Positions 51,936 to 58,628 of a DNA stretch of 58,628 nucleotides are shown in pieces. The translations under genes were made by a program, and so were the position numbers. The stretch's first letter is position 1. Every line of letters starts with the position of its first letter. The stretch is from assembly GCA_903881505.1 (NCBI GenBank), contig CAIRTM010000120.1:1-58628 (forward strand), written 5' to 3'. This DNA comes from an uncultured delta proteobacterium (GTDB lineage: Bacteria > Desulfobacterota > WTBG01 > CAIYCZ01 > CAIRTM01). A model generated the notes under the pieces. The model was not told the DNA's origin. It did no database searches and saw only the letters and a program-made list of their open reading frames with translations.

Positions 51936-52795
51936 GCGCCTATGTTTTTCATGTGCTGATCATGGTTTCGATCTTCGCGATCCTGTCGCTGAGCCTCAAT
52001 ATCATTGTCGGCTTTGCCGGCCTTGTGTCGCTGGGGCATGCGGCATTTTTCGGCATCGGCGCGTATGCAAGCGGCCTTATGATGATACGCGGCATGGGCT
52101 TTGTGCCTGCATTGTTTCTCGCGGGCCTGTGTACCGCGGCGCTGGGAGTCGCGCTCGCGCTTCCCGCGCTGCGGGTGAAAGACGACTATCTTGCCATTGT
52201 AACGCTTGGTTTCGGCATTATTGTCGTGATGGTCCTCATGAACCTTGAGGTGACCGGCGGCCCTGACGGACTGGTAGGCATTCCTCCTGCCGCCCTGCTT
52301 GGTACTCCGCTGTATTCAAAGCCCGGTTTTCTGGCCCTGACGCTGGGATTCCTTCTGGTTATGATCCTGAGCGTGTATGCGCTCAAGCAGTCCAGGATCG
52401 GCAGGGCATGGGCCGCCATACGCGACAATGACGTGACCGCCATGTTCATGGGGATCAATATCTATTATTACAAGATGCTCGCCTTTATCGTGAGCTCATT
52501 CTGGGCGGGACTCGCGGGCAGCCTGTATGCCCACTACACCGCCTATATCAACCCGCAGACCTTCGGCATGCACACCTCCATTCAGATACTTTCCATGGTC
52601 GTGCTCGGCGGCATCGGCAGCATTACCGGCTCGCTTCTGGGCGCCGCCCTTCTGGTGGTGCTGCCCGAAATCCTGCGCCCCCTGGCTGATTATCAGGATA
52701 TTTTTTATGGAGCCCTGCTTGTTACCATGATGGTGTTCAGGCCCCAGGGCATCATGGGCCGCGTGAAAATAACCGAGATCTTCGGAAAGAAGTAG
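51932..52795 (+). CDS. livM: Liv-type ABC transporter permease LivM
   Basis: A 287-residue inner-membrane permease with LNIIVGFAGLVSLGHAAFFGIGAYA, LRVKDDYLAIVTLGFG and MVVLGGIGSITGSLLGA, all characteristic of LivM. Shorter than E. coli LivM but normal for the family. ATGA overlap with livH indicates translational coupling. Confidence 0.92.
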   Translation: MSAYVFHVLIMVSIFAILSLSLNIIVGFAGLVSLGHAAFFGIGAYASGLMMIRGMGFVPALFLAGLCTAALGVALALPALRVKDDYLAIVTLGFGIIVVMVLMNLEVTGGPDGLVGIPPAALLGTPLYSKPGFLALTLGFLLVMILSVYALKQSRIGRAWAAIRDNDVTAMFMGINIYYYKMLAFIVSSFWAGLAGSLYAHYTAYINPQTFGMHTSIQILSMVVLGGIGSITGSLLGAALLVVLPEILRPLADYQDIFYGALLVTMMVFRPQGIMGRVKITEIFGKK

Positions 52796-52796
52796 C

Positions 52797-53525
52797 GTGC
52801 TCAGGCTCTCCAACATCCACACCTACTATGGCAATATCCACGCGGTCAAAGGCGTGAGCATACATGTTAATCCGGGTGAAATCGTTGCGCTTATCGGCGG
52901 AAACGGTGCGGGCAAAAGCACGATTTTAAGGACCATTTCGGGAATCTTAAAGCCCGCCTCGGGAACCATACACTTCGGGAGTGACGATATCACGAGCCTG
53001 GGCCCCGAGAGCATCCTGAGGACCGGCATCGGCCATGTGCCTGAAGGCCGGCGGCTTTTCAAGGGCCTCACGGTCAGGGACAACCTGATCCTCGGCGCGT
53101 ATTCCCGCAGGGACCGGGACAGGATAGACGATGACATTGATGCGATGGAGCGGCTTTTCCCCATACTTAAAAAACGAAAGGGCCAGATCGCCGGGACCCT
53201 TTCAGGAGGAGAGCAGCAGATGCTTGCCATGGCGCGGGCGATGATGGCACGGCCCGGGGTGCTGCTGCTGGATGAGCCCTCGATGGGCCTTGCCCCGATC
53301 ATCACCGCGCAGATTTACGCTCAGATCAAAGCGCTTAATCTCGGCGAGGGGCTGAGCATGCTGCTTGTCGAGCAGAATGCCCGGCTTGCGCTGAACCTTG
53401 CCCACCGGGGCTATGTTGTCGAAACCGGCCGCATTGTCATGGAGGGCACTACCGGCGAGCTGCGGGAAAGCAACGAGATACAGCGCGCCTATCTCGGCAA
53501 GGGATACCGGGAAGTGTGGGAATAG
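52797..53525 (+). CDS. livF: Liv-type ABC transporter ATPase LivF
   Basis: A 242-residue ATPase. Walker A GGNGAGKST, GHVPEGRRLFKGLTV, signature LSGGEQQMLAMARA and Walker B VLLLDEPSMGLAP are intact. It powers uptake together with LivG. The start is GTG directly after the livM stop. In most operons livG precedes livF; here the order is reversed. Confidence 0.93.
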   Translation: MLRLSNIHTYYGNIHAVKGVSIHVNPGEIVALIGGNGAGKSTILRTISGILKPASGTIHFGSDDITSLGPESILRTGIGHVPEGRRLFKGLTVRDNLILGAYSRRDRDRIDDDIDAMERLFPILKKRKGQIAGTLSGGEQQMLAMARAMMARPGVLLLDEPSMGLAPIITAQIYAQIKALNLGEGLSMLLVEQNARLALNLAHRGYVVETGRIVMEGTTGELRESNEIQRAYLGKGYREVWE

Positions 53526-53592
53526 CGCCGGGGCCGCGCGCGTGTCCCTGCCGTGCCGCGCGTGCCGTTAACGACCATCAGGGTACTGCATC

Positions 53593-54354
53593 ATGCTGAC
53601 AGCCGAAGGCATCACGAAAAGCTTCATGGGCATCCATGCGCTCTCGGGCGTGTCCATGCAGGTGCATGCGGGAGAGATCCTTGGCGTTATCGGGCCCAAC
53701 GGCGCGGGCAAAACAACGCTGTTTAACGTACTCACCGGACTGTACGCCCCTGATGCGGGAAACATTTTTTTTGAAGGCAGGGACATCACAAACCTGCGGC
53801 CGTACCGGAGGGTCGGGCTGGGTCTGGCGCGCACATTTCAAAATCTTGAAATATTCCGCGACATGAGCGTGCTTGAAAACGTCATGGTGGGGGGCCATGT
53901 CCGGCTTTCGTGCGGCTTCTGGCAGAGCCTGCTTGTGACACCGGGCAAAAGGGCCGAGGAGCGCCTGCTGAGAAGTCAGGCCCTTGAGCTTCTTGCGCTG
54001 CTTGGGCTTGCCGACCGGGCGTCCGCTCCCGCGGTGAGCCTGTCCTATGGCGACCAGCGCAGGATCGAGATCGCCCGCGCGCTTGCGTCACATCCCGCCA
54101 TGCTGTTTCTTGACGAGCCGGCCGCGGGCATGAACCCCAGGGAAACCGAGCTTCTTGCCGGCCTGATCGCGCAGCTCAGAAAGGATTTGCAGCTGACCGT
54201 TGTCATCATAGAGCATGACATGAACCTCATCATGAATGTCTGCGACCGCATTGTGGTCATGAGCGAGGGCAGGGTTCTTACGGCCGGCGCCCCCCATGAG
54301 ATCAGACTGGACGCGCGTGTCCTTGAAGCCTATCTCGGAGAGGAGATACTATGA
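53593..54354 (+). CDS. livG: Liv-type ABC transporter ATPase LivG
   Basis: A 253-residue ATPase with Walker A GPNGAGKTT, the LivG-specific GLARTFQNLEIFRDMSVLENVMVG, signature LSYGDQRRIEIARAL and Walker B MLFLDEPAAGMNP. The C-terminal VLEAYLGEE matches the family. It starts 67 bp after livF and overlaps the PaaK-like gene by 4 bp, so that gene is translated with the transporter. Confidence 0.93.
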   Translation: MLTAEGITKSFMGIHALSGVSMQVHAGEILGVIGPNGAGKTTLFNVLTGLYAPDAGNIFFEGRDITNLRPYRRVGLGLARTFQNLEIFRDMSVLENVMVGGHVRLSCGFWQSLLVTPGKRAEERLLRSQALELLALLGLADRASAPAVSLSYGDQRRIEIARALASHPAMLFLDEPAAGMNPRETELLAGLIAQLRKDLQLTVVIIEHDMNLIMNVCDRIVVMSEGRVLTAGAPHEIRLDARVLEAYLGEEIL

Positions 54355-55634
54355 TGTTCGAAACCCGGTATGAAACAATGTCCGCAGCCGAGCTTGCGCT
54401 CATCAGGATGGAGCGCCTGCAGTCGACGCTCAACCGCGCATACCTGAACGTCGCTCATTATCGCAGGACGCTTGACGGCGCAGGCATACTGCCCGAGGAT
54501 GTCAGGTCGCCGGCCGACCTTCAAAAGCTGCCCTTTACCACGAGGGCCGACCTTGAAAAGGGCTATCCCTATGACATGTTCGCCGTCCCGCTCAGGGAGG
54601 TCGTGCGTATCCACGCTTCCCTGGGCAAGGCCCGCAAACCCATCGTGACAGGCTACACGGCCGGCGACCTCAAGGCCTGGGCGCGGCTCATGGCCCGGTT
54701 CCTTACCGGGGCCGGCATTACGCGCGATGACGTTTTACAGATATCATTTCGCTACGGCCTGATGACCGGCGGCTTCGGATTTCACAGCGCGGCAGAGCTT
54801 ATCGGGGCGTCGGTCATTCCGGCCGACATCGGCAACACGGCCGAGCAGGCGGCCATTATGCATGACTACCTGACATCGGCCATAGCCTGTACGCCGGGAT
54901 TCGCCCTGATACTTGCAAGCAGGCTGGGGGAGCTGCGGATCAATCCAAAATCGCTCAGGCTGCGGCGGGCAATCCTCGGGGCTGAACGGCTCGGCGCCGG
55001 AGTGCGCTCGCGCGTTGAGCAGGCGCTTGGCGTCGAGGTTTTTGACAGCTACGGATCAAGCGTTGTGCTCGGGCCGGGCATTGCCGGCGAGTGCAGCGCC
55101 CATGACGGGCTGCACGTCTATGAGGACTTTTTTATACCGGAAATCATAAACCCCGCGACAGGCGAGGTGCTCGGGCCCGGAGAAAAGGGGGAACTTGTTA
55201 TTACCACGCTGATGCGCGAGGCCTATCCGCTTATCCGGTACCGGACGGGCGATATCACGATGGTGCAGGAGGGCGCGTGCCCGTGCGGCAGGACCCATGT
55301 CCGGCTCGCGGGATTTTTCGGAAGAACCGACAGCACCGTCAAGGTCAAGGGAACAAGCGTGTCGCTTGACCGGCTCCGGGAAATCCTTGCGGCAGAAGGC
55401 GTTGCCACGAGAATCCAGCTGCATCTCTGCCGCGAAGGGGCTTTTGAAAAAGCCGTCCTGCTCGTTGAAATCGGAGAGACGTTCTTTTTCGACAGGATGC
55501 GGGACCAGAAAGTATTTATCGAAAAGCTTGAAAAGAACCTGCATACGGGTACGGGCCTGCATCTTGGCGTCAAACTCGTTCCTTTTTCAGCGTTCAGGGG
55601 CGACGCGCCGGTGGTTGATGAGCGGGACGAATGA
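54351..55634 (+). CDS. PaaK-like adenylate-forming-fold protein with lost catalytic motifs
   Basis: A 427-residue protein clearly homologous to phenylacetate-CoA ligase: LQKLPFTTRADLEKGYPYDMFAVP, LGVEVFDSYGSSVVLGPGIAGEC, EDFFIPEIINPATGEVLGPGEKGELVITTL, PLIRYRTGDI and the CPCGRTH cluster. Catalytic motifs are altered. The ATP-binding SSGTTGKP is SLGKARKP (about 90-97). YGLSE at the A5 motif reads YGSSV (234-238), losing the magnesium/AMP glutamate. The C-terminal GKAxRV region has no lysine (GDAPVVDER). RYRTGD (296-301) is intact. It is probably not a working ligase and may bind or sense the transported compound (inference). Its 4-bp overlap with livG ties it to the uptake system. Confidence 0.82.
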   Translation: MMFETRYETMSAAELALIRMERLQSTLNRAYLNVAHYRRTLDGAGILPEDVRSPADLQKLPFTTRADLEKGYPYDMFAVPLREVVRIHASLGKARKPIVTGYTAGDLKAWARLMARFLTGAGITRDDVLQISFRYGLMTGGFGFHSAAELIGASVIPADIGNTAEQAAIMHDYLTSAIACTPGFALILASRLGELRINPKSLRLRRAILGAERLGAGVRSRVEQALGVEVFDSYGSSVVLGPGIAGECSAHDGLHVYEDFFIPEIINPATGEVLGPGEKGELVITTLMREAYPLIRYRTGDITMVQEGACPCGRTHVRLAGFFGRTDSTVKVKGTSVSLDRLREILAAEGVATRIQLHLCREGAFEKAVLLVEIGETFFFDRMRDQKVFIEKLEKNLHTGTGLHLGVKLVPFSAFRGDAPVVDERDE

Positions 55635-56525
55635 CATGGGCCCGGCTGCAGGCTGCTTGGCCCTGCGCAGGGGTTCTATCCCTGCTGCGGAGGCGGCACG
55701 GCCGTGGCAATCTCCTGATGGCGCATTCCACAACCGGACAGCACACCATTTGTCTGTCCTGGCCGCTGCACAGCAATAACCCGTGAGGTCCGGCCGCATG
55801 CGGCTGCGCGGCCGGGCTGAAACGGCAGCCCGCTGCATGCCGGGCGGTTTGCGGAACATGAAAATACAGCAGCTTAGCCGGCATTACGGGGGCTGCTCCA
55901 AATTTGAGCAATCTGCTAAATACCCTCTGTTTATGCTTGCGGCGTGAGGTTTCCCCAGGGTTTTCAACAGGGAATTAACAGATGCTGTGCATTACTGTAA
56001 GGCCCTAGATATAGTGTCCTGAGCGGCATACGTCCACAAGATATCAACACATTGCAGCTGCTCAAGCATGCGGGGAGATGGCTGCTTCAAAGCGATACCG
56101 GCAGCGCCTTTCAGCACGGCAAACGAATTGAGTTTTTGCCGTGCTGCAGGCTGCAAACCGCCATTCAACCGGCGACAGTACAAAAGCACCCGGCCGGAGC
56201 AGCCGGCTGCTTTTGCGCACCGGCGGGAACGGCGGGAAAACAGTATGCAATGGTGCCGGTTTAGACCGCGGTTTTCAGGCCTGCGCCAGCCCGCAGTCTT
56301 TCATTATTGAAAGTACATCATCTGGATCACGTGCCGGTGCGGTGAACGCGCAATCGCGCTTTGATGCTTGCCTAAGCGGTGGAGTCAATGTATAAAGGAG
56401 CCACAACCACCGTGCCGCCGTAAGCGGCTGATGTCCAAAACCGTTTGAAGATATGCATTGCCTCGAAAAGCCGGCGGGCCCAATAAGCACATAAACTGCT
56501 GCAGTGTCTCCGGAATTACCCGCGC
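55635..56525. other. Long intergenic region without a recognisable gene
   Basis: Nearly 900 bp with only short, atypical frames. It contains an imperfect hairpin CAAAAGCA...TGCTTTTG (56181-56215) with the inner palindrome AGCAGCCGGCTGCT. The stretch 56280-56520 precedes the beta-helix gene and may be its leader; no known riboswitch could be matched. Confidence 0.4.
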
Positions 56526-58628
56526 ATGAAGAGACTACAAGATACTCTTCTGTTTGTAACGGTCATTATCCTTGGCGGATGTCTTCTTCTTGCCACCCGG
56601 GCCGGAGCGGCTATGTATTGCGTTAAGCCTGACGGGGCCGTAACGGCGGCAAACAGGGCCAGTGCCGCCGTGCCCAATGCGGAAACCTGCACCGAAGTTT
56701 CTCATGTTCATGGCGCACTGTCCATGGCTCAAGCCAATGTATTAACCGGTTTGTCCGCCGGAGACACGGTATATTTTTCAGCTACAAACACATCTGGCGC
56801 CGATACAGCCTATGATACGGGCCTTGTTGTTGCCAGCAGCGCTTCCGACTATATCAATTTTCGCGGTATCGCTGATGGGGCTGGAAACAGCTATCCTGTA
56901 ATCGCTGTGAGTTCAGGCGCATCCATTCATACTAATTACAGGTCATATATTGATATTTCCGGTTTTTCTATTCAATACCGGGGATCGAACTGCGATGTTC
57001 ATGTGGCCATAGCCGGAGCGGTTTCCCATATCAGGTTGTCCAATCTCGCCATAGATGGAAACGGCTATGGATATCCTCTGAACGCAGGAAGCAGCGTCAG
57101 CAATGTTGTTATTGATTCAGTGCATATAACAAATCCCTGGAGTTACAGCGTCTGGTTTTCAGGCGCATCAAACAGCGGCATAACAATGCGCAATCTGACA
57201 ACGGCCGGCGGCCGGGGAATCAGCCTTTCAAACGTGTCTGGCTTAACGATTACAAACATGGCAAGCGGTGCAACCAGTTCGCCATCATACAGCTCATTGG
57301 CATTGAACAGCTGTTCCGGCGTGCTTTCAATTTCAAATTACATTTCAAATGCTTCTGCAGGGTATGGCCTGGAAATAAACTCATGCACTTTCAGCGCGGG
57401 GAGTTCTATAAACGGGCTCAACATAGCATCAGCCGGCGTATCCGGTGCCATGATAAGAAACACGGCAGTACAATCACTCATACTCGACAGTCCGACAATT
57501 ACCGGAAGCAATGGCCCGGGCGGCTGCGGGCTCTATCTGCTTGATGTTGCCGGCGGCGTATCGATTCTAAATGGTTCAATTCATGATAACGGCGGCACGG
57601 GAATTTTCCTCGACCAGGTGCCGCATGCGGTCATACGGGGAAATGACATATACAATAACGGATCGAGCGGCATAAGCCTGCAGGCAACCGCCGGGGACTG
57701 CAACGGCGTTGTCATAGACCATAATTATATCCACGCTAATGGATTACTGTATGATTCCGTTCCGGGAAACCAGGACGGAATTGATGGCCACACGAACACT
57801 GCCGATATGCGGATATACAGCAATATCATATCGGGCAATGGTAACGCAGGCCTTGCGTTTGTGCAGAACAGCTCCGGCAGTGCCTATAACAACATCATAC
57901 GAAATAACGGCACAAAAAATTCCACCTACAAAAAATACAGGGGCGGGTACTATAATACAGGCACAGGCGCCGTTACATTAAAGAACAATATTTTTGTGGG
58001 TAATTACGGCAGTGAAATGTACGGGCAAAGCACCGGGCTGGCAGCAACCGCATCTGACAATAATATTTTTCTGCATGCCGGTAATGGCATAACCAATGAG
58101 CCGTTTGCATATAGAAATACAGACGGCACGTCCTACCCTTTGCTGGCGCACTGGCAATACGTATATGGCCAGGACCTGCATTCGGCAGGCGCTGATCCCG
58201 GCTTTGTTTCCTCCTCGGATTTCAATCTTCAGGATACATCGCCCGCCATCGACGCCGGAACGCACATTGAGGGAATAACCCGCAATTGCCCGGGCGCCTG
58301 CACTGACTACGCCGGCAACCCCGTCTACGGCCTCCCGGACATCGGCGCCTATGAATACCAGCCCCCATACACCATGGGAACCGACGAAGTTTCCACGTCC
58401 GCGCCGGTCCGAGTGTATGGCGATGGAAAATTCAGAAACACCTCTGCCCCGGCAGGAGGGGAGACGGCCGATATGTCGGTTGCGATTGCCGGTTCCGATA
58501 CGCTCGCGTGGCTGGATATTCAAATTACCGACTGGCAGACAGACGGCGCCCGTGCCAAAGCCTGGACAGAGGGCGGGGCCTCTTCTTCAGTCGGCAATAC
58601 TGTTCATACTATCGGAGATCTCAGGCCG
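56526..58628 (+). CDS. Secreted right-handed parallel beta-helix protein (partial, 3' end outside window)
   Basis: An open frame of 701 codons from the ATG at 56526 to the window edge. A signal peptide (about 1-29, LLLATRAGA) is followed by long stretches of short beta-strand repeats. These include I-x-G-N-x-I-Y-N-N-G-S-S-G-I-S-L, V-V-I-D-H-N-Y-I-H-A-N-G and M-R-I-Y-S-N-I-I-S-G-N-G-N-A-G-L, the pectate-lyase/NosD-type beta-helix pattern. D-x-S-P-A-I-D-A-G and P-D-I-G-A-Y-E-Y near residue 610 are the usual end of such domains. A further beta domain begins after it. Probably an extracellular or surface polysaccharide-binding or -degrading protein. Catalytic residues cannot be assigned. The DNA is A+T-richer than most of the window. 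Confidence 0.82.
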   Translation, partial: MKRLQDTLLFVTVIILGGCLLLATRAGAAMYCVKPDGAVTAANRASAAVPNAETCTEVSHVHGALSMAQANVLTGLSAGDTVYFSATNTSGADTAYDTGLVVASSASDYINFRGIADGAGNSYPVIAVSSGASIHTNYRSYIDISGFSIQYRGSNCDVHVAIAGAVSHIRLSNLAIDGNGYGYPLNAGSSVSNVVIDSVHITNPWSYSVWFSGASNSGITMRNLTTAGGRGISLSNVSGLTITNMASGATSSPSYSSLALNSCSGVLSISNYISNASAGYGLEINSCTFSAGSSINGLNIASAGVSGAMIRNTAVQSLILDSPTITGSNGPGGCGLYLLDVAGGVSILNGSIHDNGGTGIFLDQVPHAVIRGNDIYNNGSSGISLQATAGDCNGVVIDHNYIHANGLLYDSVPGNQDGIDGHTNTADMRIYSNIISGNGNAGLAFVQNSSGSAYNNIIRNNGTKNSTYKKYRGGYYNTGTGAVTLKNNIFVGNYGSEMYGQSTGLAATASDNNIFLHAGNGITNEPFAYRNTDGTSYPLLAHWQYVYGQDLHSAGADPGFVSSSDFNLQDTSPAIDAGTHIEGITRNCPGACTDYAGNPVYGLPDIGAYEYQPPYTMGTDEVSTSAPVRVYGDGKFRNTSAPAGGETADMSVAIAGSDTLAWLDIQITDWQTDGARAKAWTEGGASSSVGNTVHTIGDLRP

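Noticed and set aside
55635-55790. 51-codon frame starting just after the PaaK-like gene
   Set aside because: It is very rich in Arg, Leu and His, has no ribosome-binding site and resembles no known protein.
56310-56510. Possible cyclic-di-GMP-I riboswitch before the beta-helix gene
   Set aside because: Fragments such as CGAAAAGCCGGCGGGCC resemble part of the consensus, but the core CACGCACAGGGCAAACC and GGACGCAAAGCC segments are not found.

Overview
The window reads as a chromosomal segment of a Gram-negative, probably anaerobic bacterium of the Desulfobacterota (old Deltaproteobacteria) type. This assignment is inference. It rests on a full outer-membrane type II secretion operon, a pheA-cmk-rpsA housekeeping operon, several radical-SAM and ferredoxin-type iron-sulfur proteins, a Liv-type transporter tied to a PaaK-like protein, and Desulfobacterota-style intergenic repeats. 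Most of the DNA is GC-rich. The stretch from about 4.0 to 11.7 kb and the last 2 kb are visibly richer in A+T and in T-runs, which hints at different ancestry.

Layout. 1-3.5 kb (minus): rpsA (runs off the left edge), cmk and pheA from one sigma70-type promoter. 4-11.7 kb: a surface-glycan or lipid-type cluster with two GT-C-like polytopic membrane proteins (plus) convergent with a three-gene operon of two B12-binding radical-SAM proteins and a polyprenyl-phosphate-type GT2 glycosyltransferase (minus). One plus gene and the minus operon have near-identical promoters. 12.3-17.8 kb: a small DUF6941-like protein, two unrecognised proteins and an AsmA-like envelope protein. 17.9-20.9 kb: a multi-cluster ferredoxin-like protein, tRNA-Gln(TTG) and a periplasmic amidase. 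21-32.2 kb: type II secretion genes gspE-F-G-H-I-J-K-L-M-D, with no gspC in the window. 32.3-36.8 kb: a PflX-type radical-SAM protein, a YchF homologue with eroded GTPase motifs, tRNA-Ala(CGC) followed by an integrase relic, tRNA-Leu(TAA), pyrE and a small orphan gene. 37-41 kb: a molybdenum-carrier-like protein, a PanP-like PLP decarboxylase, an ATC-hydrolase-like protein, SlyD-type FKBP and a 37-residue rubredoxin-like protein. 41.7-49.5 kb: a secreted protein with a tandem duplicated domain, a heterodimeric ABC exporter pair and a secreted six-bladed Kelch protein with a Cys-rich tail. 50-55.6 kb: an operon for Liv-type uptake (livK-H-M-F-G) ending in a PaaK-like protein whose catalytic motifs are lost. 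56.5 kb to the end: a secreted right-handed beta-helix protein that runs off the right edge.

How the parts may work together (inference). The GT2 enzyme could make the lipid-linked sugar used by the GT-C-like proteins, with the radical-SAM proteins modifying the sugar or lipid. The type II system could export the secreted Kelch, duplicated-domain and beta-helix proteins. The PaaK-like protein may bind or sense the ligand taken up by the Liv transporter rather than activate it. No CRISPR array, rRNA or intact mobile element was seen. Two MITE-like elements, one palindromic G-run repeat and a tyrosine-recombinase remnant beside a tRNA are the traces of mobile DNA.
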